A stretch of 64,000 nucleotides of DNA from contig NZ_JBDFMM010000001.1 in assembly GCF_047238265.1 (NCBI RefSeq), forward strand, positions 1,984,001 through 2,048,000. The letters are read 5' to 3'. The stretch comes from Paenibacillus_F sp047238265 (GTDB lineage: Bacteria; Bacillota; Bacilli; Paenibacillales; NBRC-103111). Made by a program: the position numbers and the translations under genes. The notes under the pieces were generated by a model that was not told the origin of the DNA, searched no databases, and worked only from the letters and a program-made list of their open reading frames with translations. The first letter of the stretch is position 1; every line of letters begins with the position of its first letter. Below are positions 36,084-45,240 of the stretch, one piece after another.

Positions 36084-36112
36084 TTGAAATCGGGGAACGT
36101 GTGTTCTATAAT
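36084..36112 (+). promoter_or_regulatory. Sigma-A promoter of the GDSL-ABC operon
   Basis: TTGAAA, exactly 17 bases, perfect TATAAT; the leader to the first gene is about 110 bases. Confidence 0.75.
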
Positions 36113-36230
36113 GGAGGAATCATGTCAGCATCAAGCTTTGTTTGAAACGCATCCCATTTGCAAATAGACGGACGAACGGATACTCTTTTAAGTAGGAACG
36201 AACAGACAAGTCGAGGGGGCCTCTATACCT

Positions 36231-37040
36231 ATGAAATCGCGAACATTATGGTTTGTTGTCGGAACGACCGGCCTGATTTCCACCTTGCTGTTTGCCGGAG
36301 GCTTCGGTTATGCGGTAAAGGATGTCTTGTCTCCGGCTACCGGCGGGGAGCAGTTGACGGCGGCTCCGAAAGAAACGCCGGCGGTGAACGAACTGGACCG
36401 GAAAAATAAAATTCAGCTCGTATCCCTGGGCGATTCGCTTACGGCGGGCACCGGAGACGGTACGGGCAAAGGATATGTGGGGCGATTCCGGGAAAAGCTG
36501 GAGGAACAGACAGGCAAGCCCGTTTACGTGCTGAATAATCTGGCTATTCCCGGTGCCACGACCGAAGCGCTGCTTAAGGAATGGGACGGCAAGAAGACGA
36601 CGGATGCGCTGAAGCAGGCGGATCTTATTTTGCTTACGATTGGCGGCAACGATATTTTCCAGAGCGGCAGCGACATTTTCACGAACAATGACCAGGGCTT
36701 CAATCCGGAAGCGGCAGCCAAACGCGTCGAGCCCGCTCTTGCTAATCTCGACAAAATTCTCACGAATATCAACAAAGCGAATCCCGATGCGAAAGTGATG
36801 TACGTCGGGCTGTATCACCCTTTTCTGGATCTCGATCCGAAGAAAACCGGTTCTTTAATCGTCCAGAAATTTAACGACGGGGCTTTCGCACTGACGAACA
36901 AGTTTCCGAATGCCATATTTGTGCCCACTTACGATTTGTTCGAACAAAATTTGAACAAATATTTGTTTACGGATCATTTTCATCCGAATCAGGACGGGTA
37001 TGAGCGGATAGCAAGCCGGATGGCGCAAATTTTGAAATGA
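36231..37040 (+). CDS. SGNH/GDSL esterase, membrane-anchored or secreted (YpmR-like)
   Basis: 269 residues. N-terminal signal/anchor helix (about 8-28). Block I VSLGDSLTAGTGDG carries the nucleophile Ser, then NLAIPGATT, the GGND motif (LLTIGGNDIF) and the C-terminal catalytic pair in DHFHPNQDGYERIA. SGNH enzymes cleave acyl esters of lipids, sugars or wall polymers. It is the first gene of an operon with an ABC-2 transporter; its stop overlaps the earliest start of the ATPase gene. Confidence 0.9.
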   Translation: MKSRTLWFVVGTTGLISTLLFAGGFGYAVKDVLSPATGGEQLTAAPKETPAVNELDRKNKIQLVSLGDSLTAGTGDGTGKGYVGRFREKLEEQTGKPVYVLNNLAIPGATTEALLKEWDGKKTTDALKQADLILLTIGGNDIFQSGSDIFTNNDQGFNPEAAAKRVEPALANLDKILTNINKANPDAKVMYVGLYHPFLDLDPKKTGSLIVQKFNDGAFALTNKFPNAIFVPTYDLFEQNLNKYLFTDHFHPNQDGYERIASRMAQILK

Positions 37041-37054
37041 CAGGGGGACTATTT

Positions 37055-38044
37055 GTGGCTGATGACCGAAAGCCGGTGCTGTCCGTGAGAGATGTCCGGA
37101 AAAGCATCCGCGGCAAGGAAATTATCAAAGGCATTTCATTTGACGTGTACGGCGGCGAAATTTTCGGATTTCTGGGGCCCAACGGCTCCGGCAAAACGAC
37201 GACGATCCGAATGCTCGTGGATCTCATTAAGCCGTCTTCGGGAACCGTGACGATCTGCGGCTTCGATGTCCAGAAGCAGCATAACGAAGCGATGCGGCAT
37301 GTCGGCTGTATCGTGGAGAACCCTGAACTTTACGGCTATTTGACCGGGTGGGAGAACCTGGAGCATTTTGCGCGCATGCTTCCCGATACGGGCGAGGAGA
37401 GAATCAAGGAAGTCGTCGATCTGGTAGGAATGGATGCGCGCATCCACGACAAGGTGAAAACGTATTCGCTCGGCATGCGTCAGCGTCTCGGGATCGCCCA
37501 GGCTCTTCTGGCCAGGCCCAAGCTTCTTATCCTGGACGAGCCGACCAACGGTCTGGATCCGCAGGGCATCAAGGAAATGCGGATCTTTATCCGCAAGCTC
37601 GCCAAAGGCGGGCTCAGCCTGTTCGTATCGAGCCACCTGCTCAGCGAAATCCAGCAGCTCTGCGACCGCGTCGCCATTATCAGCAAAGGACAGGTGATTG
37701 CGGTAGGGGAAGTGGACGAGCTGATCGTGCAGTCCGGCAGTACGGTTCTCTGGTCCGTGGACCCGGCTGACGAAGCGGAAACCTGGCTGGGCAGGCAGCA
37801 GGGAGTGACGGTGCTCGGACGGCGCGAAGAGCTGGCCGATGCCGAAGACGAGCCTGCCTTATTGTCTTCGCTCCATGCCGAGACAAGGGCGGGAACGATA
37901 GTCACGCAGTTAAGCGAAGAGCGGATTCCGGAAATAAATCGCGGTCTGGTTGACGCAGGAATCCGGATCTATGCTATCGAAATGAAACATCCGACACTGG
38001 AGGATCTGTTCCTGAGTCTGACGGAGGGTGAGAAAATTGGGTAA
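37055..38044 (+). CDS. ABC transporter ATP-binding protein (ABC-2 type)
   Basis: Start taken at GTG 37055 behind CAGGGGGA; ATG 37037 in frame overlaps the esterase stop but lacks a site. 329 residues: ATPase domain with GPNGSGKTTT, signature YSLGMRQRLGIAQALL and LLILDEPTNGLDPQG, then a C-terminal extension of about 100 residues as in BcrA/NatA-type proteins. It partners the permease that follows, overlapping it by 8 bases. Confidence 0.92.
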   Translation: MADDRKPVLSVRDVRKSIRGKEIIKGISFDVYGGEIFGFLGPNGSGKTTTIRMLVDLIKPSSGTVTICGFDVQKQHNEAMRHVGCIVENPELYGYLTGWENLEHFARMLPDTGEERIKEVVDLVGMDARIHDKVKTYSLGMRQRLGIAQALLARPKLLILDEPTNGLDPQGIKEMRIFIRKLAKGGLSLFVSSHLLSEIQQLCDRVAIISKGQVIAVGEVDELIVQSGSTVLWSVDPADEAETWLGRQQGVTVLGRREELADAEDEPALLSSLHAETRAGTIVTQLSEERIPEINRGLVDAGIRIYAIEMKHPTLEDLFLSLTEGEKIG

Positions 38045-39029
38045 CTTGGCGGCGTTAGTCCAGAATGAAAGTATCAAAATGGTTAAAAAACGGCGTTTTC
38101 TTGTGGTCATCCTGATCCTGCTCGCTCTCATTCCCATGTTTACTTATGCACAGATGCGCGTCTCCCAGAATACAATCAAGCAATTCGGTACGACGGACTG
38201 GAGAGCTTCGGAGCGTCAAAAAATCGTGGATTACCAGCGGAGTCTCAGCTCCGCCCGCGTTCCCGAGGAATGGAAAGAGTTCAGGCGGGCACAAATAAAA
38301 ATATCCCAGTATTATCTGGATCATGATATTAATCCGCAATCTCCCAACGGCGTCACTTTCACCCGGGAGTTTCTGAACAACTCCATCTCGCTGTTCATTC
38401 CGCTCATCATTATGGTCATCGCGGCGGATATCATTTCATCCGAACATTCGGGCGGCACCATCAAATTGTTGTTGACAAGACCCGTAAAGCGATGGAAAAT
38501 CCTAATGAGCAAGTTGATCACGCTGATCCTGTTCGTTTCGCTCGTCGTTTTGTCGACCGCCGCGCTCAGTTATCTCATATCCGGACTTGTTTTCGGATAC
38601 GGGGGATGGAACATGCCGGTGTTTGTCGGCTTCAAGACGACAGGTGGAGATGTGGATCTCAGCGGAGTCCATGCCATTGACCAGTGGAAATACCTGCTGA
38701 TGGAAACCGGGCTTGTCTGGTTCGTCGGCATTGTGGTCGCCATCCTTTCCCTGATGCTGTCCGTGCTCATCCGTTCGACGGCGGCCGGAATGGGGATTAT
38801 GCTGGCCGTGCTTATTTCGGGCACGATCCTGACCAATATGGTATCCTCTTGGGAAGCGGCCAAATATTTGTTTATGGTGAATCTGAAGCTGACCGATTAC
38901 ATGACGGGCGCGCTGCCTCCGATTAAAGGCATGAGCCTCGGGTTCTCGCTGGCCGTTCTGTCGGTCTGGGCTGTGATCTCACTTTTCGTTTCGTTTGGGG
39001 TATTTACCCGTAAAGATATTTTAAATTAA
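38037..39029 (+). CDS. ABC-2 type permease
   Basis: 330 residues. The TTG at 38037 follows GGAGGGTG at a good distance; GTG 38028 lies inside that site. One helix near the N-terminus (FLVVILILLALIPMFTY), a large extracytoplasmic loop (about 40-110), then five more helices, including LFIPLIIMVIAADII and SEHSGGTIKLLLTRP, the family signature. It is the membrane half of the transporter encoded with the ATPase and esterase. Substrate unknown. Confidence 0.88.
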   Translation: MGNLAALVQNESIKMVKKRRFLVVILILLALIPMFTYAQMRVSQNTIKQFGTTDWRASERQKIVDYQRSLSSARVPEEWKEFRRAQIKISQYYLDHDINPQSPNGVTFTREFLNNSISLFIPLIIMVIAADIISSEHSGGTIKLLLTRPVKRWKILMSKLITLILFVSLVVLSTAALSYLISGLVFGYGGWNMPVFVGFKTTGGDVDLSGVHAIDQWKYLLMETGLVWFVGIVVAILSLMLSVLIRSTAAGMGIMLAVLISGTILTNMVSSWEAAKYLFMVNLKLTDYMTGALPPIKGMSLGFSLAVLSVWAVISLFVSFGVFTRKDILN

Positions 39030-39077
39030 CGTATGAACCCGTTCGGGAATGGAAAAAGGAAAGAAGGAGGCGCTTCG

Positions 39078-41051
39078 ATGACCGAGCAGCTAGAGATGAT
39101 GACGAATCAACCGAACCAGCCGGCGGAGTACGATGCCGATGCGATTCAGGTACTGGAGGGGCTGACGGCCGTCCGTAAAAGGCCGGGCATGTACATCGGC
39201 AGCACAAGTACTTCGGGCCTGCATCATCTGGTTTGGGAAATCGTCGATAACGCGGTCGATGAACACCTCGCGAAGCATGGTTCCAAAATTGAGGTGACGC
39301 TTCATAAAGACGGATCCGTCACCGTACAGGATAACGGCCGGGGCATCCCGACCGGCATGCACAAGACCGGCATACCGACGCCGCAGGTTGTATTTACGAT
39401 TCTTCATGCCGGAGGAAAATTCGGCGGCGGCGGGTACAAGAAGTCCGGCGGCCTTCACGGCGTCGGCGCTTCCGTGACGAACGCTTTGTCCGAGTGGCTG
39501 GAAGTCACGATTTTTCGAGACGGCAAGATACATAAACAGCGTTTCGAATATTGGATCGACGAGAAAGGCGTAGAGCATGTAGGGGAACCGAGAACCGGGC
39601 TTGAGGTGACGGGGACCACGAACAAAACGGGGACGCGCGTTACCTTTAAGCCGGACCGCCGCGTGTTCCAGAACGGCATTGCGATCAGCTACGATACGCT
39701 TGCCGAACGGCTTCAGGAAATCGCTTTTCTGAACTCCGGGCTGGAGGTCATTTTGAAAGACGAGCGCACGGATCAGGCCGAAACGTTCAAATACGACGGC
39801 GGAGCGAGCGAATTCGTTAAATTCCTCAACGAAGGCAAATCGGTCATGCATGACGTCATCCACTTCGCGGCCGAGAGGGACGACATCGAGGTGGAAGTCG
39901 CGCTTCAGTACAACGACGGCTACACGGAAACGTTAGCTTCGTTCGTGAACTCGATTCCGACACGCGGCGGCGGCACCCATGAAACCGGCTTTAAGACCGC
40001 CTATACGCGGGCGATGAACGAGTATGCCCGTAAAACCGCCATTTTGAAGGAAAAAGAAAAAAATCTCGACGGGACCGACCTGCGTGAAGGCATGATGGCC
40101 GTTATTAACATCAAGATGGGCGAGGTGGAATTCGTCGGCCAGACGAAAGACCAGCTCGGCAGCGCATCGGCGAGAAGTGCCGTAGACGCTATCGTGTCGG
40201 AGAAAATGGCCGTATTCCTGGAGGAAAACCCGCAAATCGCCCAAAGCATGCTAAAAAAAGCGATCCAGTCGGCCAAAGCGCGTGAAGCGGCCCGCAAAGC
40301 GCGCGAGGAAGTGCGAAGCGGCAAGAAAGGCCGCAGCGAAAGCTCCAATCTCGGAGGCAAGCTGACGCCGGCGCAGTCGAAAGACTATGCGCGCAACGAG
40401 CTGTTCATCGTGGAAGGCGATTCCGCAGGCGGCTCCGCCAAGCAGGGCCGTGATTCGAAGCATCAGGCGATTCTGCCCCTGAAAGGGAAGCCGCTCAACC
40501 CCGAGAAAGCGAAGCTCGCCGATATTCTCAAGAACGATGAATACCGGGCGATCATCGCGACTATCGGTGCGGGAGTCGGCTCCGAATTCGCCCTTGAGGA
40601 GAGCAATTACGGCAAAATCATTATCATGACCGATGCCGACACGGACGGCGCCCATATCCAGGTGCTGCTGCTGACGTTCTTCTACCGGTACATGAAACCG
40701 TTGATCGATAACGGCAAAGTGTATATCGCGCAGCCGCCGCTTTTTAAGGTGACCAAGAAATCAGGCAAGAACAGTGCGGTCCACTACGCTTGGACCGAAG
40801 AACAACTGCAGGCGCTCCATAAGGAGCTGGGCAAAGGCATCGAACTCCAGCGCTACAAAGGATTGGGCGAAATGAACCCGAACCAGCTGTGGGAAACGAC
40901 GATGGACCCGGGAAGCCGCACTTTGCTGCAGGTGCAGATTGAGGATGCGGCCAAGGCGGAGCGCCGGGTATCGACGCTGATGGGCGACAAGGTCGATCCG
41001 CGCAAACGATGGATTATCGAAAATGTAGACTTTACCGAATCCGAAGAGTGA
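39078..41051 (+). CDS. parE: DNA topoisomerase IV subunit B
   Basis: 657 residues from ATG 39078 with GAAGGAGG upstream. GHKL ATPase: IVDNAVDEHLAKHG, DNGRGIPTG, GGGYKKSGGLHGVGAS and the QTK loop GQTKDQLGSASAR. Toprim: VEGDSAGGSAKQGRD and MTDADTDGAHI. With ParC it decatenates chromosomes after replication. The order parE-parC with a 24-bp gap and the ParC partner set it apart from gyrB. Confidence 0.95.
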   Translation: MTEQLEMMTNQPNQPAEYDADAIQVLEGLTAVRKRPGMYIGSTSTSGLHHLVWEIVDNAVDEHLAKHGSKIEVTLHKDGSVTVQDNGRGIPTGMHKTGIPTPQVVFTILHAGGKFGGGGYKKSGGLHGVGASVTNALSEWLEVTIFRDGKIHKQRFEYWIDEKGVEHVGEPRTGLEVTGTTNKTGTRVTFKPDRRVFQNGIAISYDTLAERLQEIAFLNSGLEVILKDERTDQAETFKYDGGASEFVKFLNEGKSVMHDVIHFAAERDDIEVEVALQYNDGYTETLASFVNSIPTRGGGTHETGFKTAYTRAMNEYARKTAILKEKEKNLDGTDLREGMMAVINIKMGEVEFVGQTKDQLGSASARSAVDAIVSEKMAVFLEENPQIAQSMLKKAIQSAKAREAARKAREEVRSGKKGRSESSNLGGKLTPAQSKDYARNELFIVEGDSAGGSAKQGRDSKHQAILPLKGKPLNPEKAKLADILKNDEYRAIIATIGAGVGSEFALEESNYGKIIIMTDADTDGAHIQVLLLTFFYRYMKPLIDNGKVYIAQPPLFKVTKKSGKNSAVHYAWTEEQLQALHKELGKGIELQRYKGLGEMNPNQLWETTMDPGSRTLLQVQIEDAAKAERRVSTLMGDKVDPRKRWIIENVDFTESEE

Positions 41052-41075
41052 CTGAACGTCTAGAGGTGAACCGAG

Positions 41076-43538
41076 TTGAGCAGTTTGGAGCAGTTTTTAC
41101 CCGCGTTTCTGGAAGAAGTAGTAGGGGACCGGTTCGGCCGCTACTCTAAATATATTATTCAAGACCGGGCTATTCCCGATGTCCGTGACGGACTCAAGCC
41201 CGTGCAGCGCCGGATTCTGTACGCCATGTACGATTCCGGAAATACGCCGGACAAACCGTACCGGAAGTCGGCGAAGACGGTCGGGGATGTTATGGGTAAC
41301 TATCATCCGCACGGCGACGGTCCCATCTACGAGGGCATGGTGCGTATGGCGCAGCCTTGGAAAATGGGCCACGTACTCGTCGACGGCCACGGCAACTGGG
41401 GATCGATCGACGATGATCCGGCCGCCGCTATGCGGTATACCGAAGCAAGGTTATCGCCCATAGCGATGGAACTGCTTCGCGATATCGAGAAGCGGACCGT
41501 TCTTTTCAAAGATAATTTCGATAATACGACCAAAGAACCCGTCGTTCTTCCTTCCCGTTATCCGAACCTGCTCGTCAACGGCGTAAGCGGGATTTCGTCG
41601 GGATTTGCGACCGAGATTCCCCCGCATAACTTGCGGGAAGTGATCGACGCGTGCACGGCACTGATCGACGCGCCCGAAATTGGCGTTGAAGAGCTGATGC
41701 GCCATATGAAAGGCCCCGACTTTCCGACGGGGGGCATCATCATGGGCGAGGAAGGCATCCGGGACGCGTATAATACGGGCAAGGGCCGTATTTATGTCCG
41801 CTCCAAGACGGAGATTCAGGACCTCAAAGCGGGCCGGCAGCAAATTGTCGTGACGGAAATTCCGTACCAGGTCGTGAAGTCGAGACTGGTTACCGCCATT
41901 GAAAATATCCGTCTGGAGAAAAAGGTCGAAGGCATCGCGGAAGTCCGCGACGAGAGCGGAAGAGACGGCATGCGTATCGTCGTGGAGCTGAAGAAGGAAG
42001 CCGACGCTCAGGGAATTCTGGCTTATCTTCTGAAGAAGACCGACCTCCAGGTCACCTATAATTTCAATATGGTGGCTATCGTGAACAAAACGCCGAGGCA
42101 GCTCGGGCTGAAAGACATGCTGTCGGCCTACATCGAGCATCAGAAGGAAGTCGTCACGTTCCGCTCCCAGTACGATCTTGAAAGAGCGGAAGACCGCGCG
42201 CACGTTCTGGAAGGGCTTGTCAAGGCTCTGAACATTCTGGACGAAGTCATCGCGGCCATCAAAGCGTCCAAAAACCGCCTTGATGCCCAGAAAAATCTCG
42301 TCAACCTGTTCGGTTTTACAGAGCGCCAGGCCGATGCGATTCTGGTTCTCCAACTGTACAGACTGACCAACCTGGAAATCACTTCGCTCGAAAAAGAGCT
42401 GAAGGACGTGCAGAAGACGATCAATCACCTGCGCGGCATTTTGGGAAGCACGAAGAAGCTGCTTGGCGTCATCAAGGACGAGATGACTGAAATCCGGACC
42501 AAGTACGGTATTGAGCGCCGGTCGGATATCCAGAACGAAGTAGAGGAAATCAAGGTAAACCTGGAAGTGATGGTGACGCCCGAGGATGTTCTCGTCACGC
42601 TGTCCAACGAAGGATATATCAAACGGACAAGCATGCTTTCTTATACGAGATCCGGAGGCGCGGTCGATAACACGGGGCTTAAGGAAGGCGATTATCTCCG
42701 TCATCTGAAGGAAGTCAATACGATCGAAAGCCTGCTCATTTTCACCAATAAGGGCCAATATTTCCTTCTTCCCGTTCATCTCATTCCGGAGTACAAATGG
42801 AAAGATAACGGCACCGCCATCGTAAACATTATTCCGATAGCGAAAGACGACCGGATCGTGGACATGATCTCCGTCAAGGATTTTAACGAAGAAGGCAAGT
42901 CGCTCGTCTTCATTACCCGCAAAGGGCAGGTTAAACGGACCGACCTTAAGGAGTACTATACGAACCGTTCCAGCGGGATTGTCGCCTGCAAGGTAGGAGC
43001 GGGAGACGAGATCCTGCATGTCCAGCTTAGCGACGGCACGAAGGATATTATGCTGGCGACGAAGCAGGGAATGAGCATCCGTTTCCGCGAGGAGGAAGTC
43101 AATCCGATGGGGCGTGCTGCGGCAGGAGTCCGCGGGCTTCAACTGCGCGAAGGCGATGAAGTGGTTGCTGCGGATTGGGTATACGGAGATGAGGGCGAGG
43201 TGCTCGTGATCTCCGATCTCGGCTATGCCAAACGTACGCTGCTGGTGGATTATCCGCTGCAGGGACGCGGAGGCAAAGGCATCGGCACGTTCGAATTCAA
43301 GGAAGGCAAGCGCGTGAAATCCAACGGCAGCGAGCTGGTCGGCATGTTCTATTTTAAACAGGACTACGATATTACTGCCTGGAACGGCAGCGGAGAGAAA
43401 ACCGTGTTCAAAACCAACCAGGCCCCGCTTGATGACCGTAAATCGATTGGAAAGCAGGTTGTGCCGGTTTCCAAAGGCGACAGCATTACCGCCCTTGTCA
43501 AGAACGCAAGCCTGGATAAACGTCCGCCGAACGCGTGA
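41076..43538 (+). CDS. parC: DNA topoisomerase IV subunit A
   Basis: 820 residues, TTG start behind AGAGGTGA. Breakage-rejoining domain with catalytic Tyr121 in AAMRYTEARL, then six beta-pinwheel repeats in the C-terminal 330 residues. The region that binds quinolones reads HPHGDGPIYEGMVRMAQ: Gly82-Pro83 stand where other Gram-positive ParC proteins have Ser-Ser, while the conserved Glu (Glu86) is kept. Co-transcribed with parE. Confidence 0.95.
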   Translation: MSSLEQFLPAFLEEVVGDRFGRYSKYIIQDRAIPDVRDGLKPVQRRILYAMYDSGNTPDKPYRKSAKTVGDVMGNYHPHGDGPIYEGMVRMAQPWKMGHVLVDGHGNWGSIDDDPAAAMRYTEARLSPIAMELLRDIEKRTVLFKDNFDNTTKEPVVLPSRYPNLLVNGVSGISSGFATEIPPHNLREVIDACTALIDAPEIGVEELMRHMKGPDFPTGGIIMGEEGIRDAYNTGKGRIYVRSKTEIQDLKAGRQQIVVTEIPYQVVKSRLVTAIENIRLEKKVEGIAEVRDESGRDGMRIVVELKKEADAQGILAYLLKKTDLQVTYNFNMVAIVNKTPRQLGLKDMLSAYIEHQKEVVTFRSQYDLERAEDRAHVLEGLVKALNILDEVIAAIKASKNRLDAQKNLVNLFGFTERQADAILVLQLYRLTNLEITSLEKELKDVQKTINHLRGILGSTKKLLGVIKDEMTEIRTKYGIERRSDIQNEVEEIKVNLEVMVTPEDVLVTLSNEGYIKRTSMLSYTRSGGAVDNTGLKEGDYLRHLKEVNTIESLLIFTNKGQYFLLPVHLIPEYKWKDNGTAIVNIIPIAKDDRIVDMISVKDFNEEGKSLVFITRKGQVKRTDLKEYYTNRSSGIVACKVGAGDEILHVQLSDGTKDIMLATKQGMSIRFREEEVNPMGRAAAGVRGLQLREGDEVVAADWVYGDEGEVLVISDLGYAKRTLLVDYPLQGRGGKGIGTFEFKEGKRVKSNGSELVGMFYFKQDYDITAWNGSGEKTVFKTNQAPLDDRKSIGKQVVPVSKGDSITALVKNASLDKRPPNA

Positions 43539-43556
43539 AACCTATCAGATTAGACT

Positions 43557-43724
43557 TCAATCATAGCTCGTGGTAGGCGGATCGATCGTTTCCATGAGCT
43601 GAAAAGCGATTTCCAATACGACCCATAAGGGCACTTGTTCGTCCAGACGATCCAGCCAGCCCGGGTCCTTCAATAAGCCAAGATCAAGTGCGCGCTGTCC
43701 CAGCGCGCTTTTTTTTATGTGCAC
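43557..43724 (-). CDS. 55-residue protein antisense to the parC terminator
   Basis: GTG start at 43724 with AAGGAGG seven bases upstream. 55 residues, beginning VHIKKSALGQRALDLGLL and including WLDRLDEQVPLWVVLEIAFQL. It is amphipathic, with no membrane helix. Its first codons are encoded on the strand opposite the parC terminator stem. The good ribosome site supports it; the family is not recognised. Confidence 0.55.
   Translation of the reverse strand: MHIKKSALGQRALDLGLLKDPGWLDRLDEQVPLWVVLEIAFQLMETIDPPTTSYD
43690..43716 (+). terminator. Intrinsic terminator of parE-parC
   Basis: GCGCGCTG, TCC loop, CAGCGCGC and T8, about 150 bases after parC. Confidence 0.9.
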
Positions 43725-43835
43725 GGGCGATTCCTCCTTCTGCCGTTTCCTTACAGTGTATGTGCATCCGCCCAGAAATGTGCGGGACGGGTCCGTGCTC
43801 GGGCAAACAGGGAAAGTAACGTGCAGGAGGGTGCA

Positions 43836-44036
43836 ATGCTGACAGAAGAAGGCGCAGGGAAGAATGAGCCGGAGAAAGAGACGCTAAATCAAAACGAAGC
43901 TAAAAACGAAGCCGGAACGAAGCTGAAAAACGAGCCTAAAGACGCAGACGCCCGTTCTCGCAATTCGGACAACATTTCCGCCCGCGAAGCCCGTAACTTA
44001 GCGAAAAGGCGCGAAATGCCCGGCTTATTGTCTTAA
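43836..44036 (+). CDS. 66-residue charged protein of unknown function
   Basis: ATG 43836 follows GCAGGAGGGTGC at a good distance. The sequence is rich in Glu, Lys, Asn and Ala (NEPEKETLNQNEAKNEAG) and ends in a basic stretch (ARNLAKRREMPGLLS). It is probably disordered. The longer frame from 43719 crosses the parC terminator and is not used. Confidence 0.5.
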   Translation: MLTEEGAGKNEPEKETLNQNEAKNEAGTKLKNEPKDADARSRNSDNISAREARNLAKRREMPGLLS

Positions 44037-44130
44037 AGTATTAACGGCATTAACCTATATTTCGCCATTGGACACGTGATATACTTGGATAGAAAAGTGG
44101 ATGAGCCTTGAATCGGAGGAGTGATTGCAA

Positions 44131-44535
44131 TTGTATTCGGTAGAATTTGCGAAACTGTGGACGAAGCTTTCCAAGGAGCTCAAATCCAATATGGAAGACC
44201 AGCTTGCACCGACGATTACGGAAGGACAGCTTCACGTGCTTGAGCTGCTTGCGGCTAACGGCACGATGAAGCCTTCCGATTTTATTGAATATTTGGCTAC
44301 GACGCCGGCAGCCGTGACGACTCTCCTGGACCGTATGGAGCGGGCGGGACTTATCAGCCGGAGCCGGGATGAAAAAGACCGCCGCGTCGTATGGGTCGAC
44401 GCGACGGACAAAGGGAAATCCGAGCGGGAGCGGGGGCTGCAAATCCGTCAGGAAGTGCTGGACACTTACCTCAGCCGCATTTCCTCCCACAATCAGCAGC
44501 TACTCGTTTACCTGCTCGGGAAGGTTGCTAACTAG
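44131..44535 (+). CDS. MarR family transcriptional regulator
   Basis: 134 residues from the TTG at 44131, nine bases after GGAGGAG; a TTG at 44125 is an alternative. Winged helix-turn-helix: LHVLELLAANGTMKPSDFIEYL, PAAVTTLLDRMERAGLISRSRDEKDRR (recognition helix and wing) and VWVDATDKGK. It is a dimeric repressor type. Its 3' end overlaps the convergent pseudouridine synthase gene by 36 bases. Target not evident. Confidence 0.88.
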   Translation: MYSVEFAKLWTKLSKELKSNMEDQLAPTITEGQLHVLELLAANGTMKPSDFIEYLATTPAAVTTLLDRMERAGLISRSRDEKDRRVVWVDATDKGKSERERGLQIRQEVLDTYLSRISSHNQQLLVYLLGKVAN

Positions 44536-45237
44536 CTCCTGCCATAAGAACCAGGGGTGACGCTCCGGTGGAGACGACCGGAAGGTCAGCGTCTCCTGCT
44601 GTGTCGGGTGCGGGAAGGACAACCGGGCCGACCAGAGGGCAAGCTGCTGCCCCGGTTCGTTCGCTCCGGCGCCGTACCGCTGATCCCCGTACAGGGGGCA
44701 GCCGATGGCCGCCAGCTGCACGCGGATCTGGTGCGGCCTGCCCGTGTGCAGCTTCACCAGGACGAGGCTGAGCCCTTCGGCGCTGCCGAGCACCCGGTAG
44801 TCAAGGAGCGCCTCTTTGGCGCCGTCCTTGCCGGGTTTGACCACGGATACGGTGTTTGTCCGCGTATCCTTAAGCAGCCAGTGCCGCAAAGAGCCCTGCG
44901 GCTCCTTGGGTCTGCCGCGCACAACGGCCGCGTACGTCTTGTCGAACGTCCGTGTCCGCACGCTGTCCGAGAGGCGGGAAGCCGCCTTGGACGTTTTGGC
45001 GAACACCATGACGCCGCCGACGGGACGGTCCAGCCGGTGCACGAGCCCGAGGAAGACGTTGCCCGGCTTATGATGCCGGCGCTTCAAGTCTTCCTTGAGC
45101 ACGCTCAGGAGATCGGGATCGCGCGAGCTGTCCTCCTGCGTCGGCATATTGACGGGCTTCTCCACGACGAGCACGTGGTTGTCTTCGTAGAGGACGGGAA
45201 TCGCCGCCCCGTCCGCCGCATGCTTCGGTCCCGCCAT
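44500..45237 (-). CDS. RluA family pseudouridine synthase
   Basis: 245 residues. The catalytic motif is GLVHRLDRPVGGVMVFAKT (Asp in HRLD). LYEDNHVLVVEKPVNMPT is the family start, and LHTGRPHQIRVQLA and GDQRYGA follow. It converts uridine to pseudouridine in rRNA or tRNA. There is no S4 domain. It starts 3 bp after the stop of the upstream methyltransferase gene, so the two form an RNA-modification operon. Confidence 0.92.
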   Translation of the reverse strand: MAGPKHAADGAAIPVLYEDNHVLVVEKPVNMPTQEDSSRDPDLLSVLKEDLKRRHHKPGNVFLGLVHRLDRPVGGVMVFAKTSKAASRLSDSVRTRTFDKTYAAVVRGRPKEPQGSLRHWLLKDTRTNTVSVVKPGKDGAKEALLDYRVLGSAEGLSLVLVKLHTGRPHQIRVQLAAIGCPLYGDQRYGAGANEPGQQLALWSARLSFPHPTQQETLTFRSSPPERHPWFLWQELVSNLPEQVNE

Positions 45238-45240
45238 GGC

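Noticed and set aside
36122..36145. Seven-codon leader peptide before the GDSL operon
   Set aside because: It begins about two bases after the expected transcript start of the strong promoter, so its ribosome site would not be transcribed.
41451..43142. 563-codon minus-strand frame opposite parC
   Set aside because: Shadow of parC.
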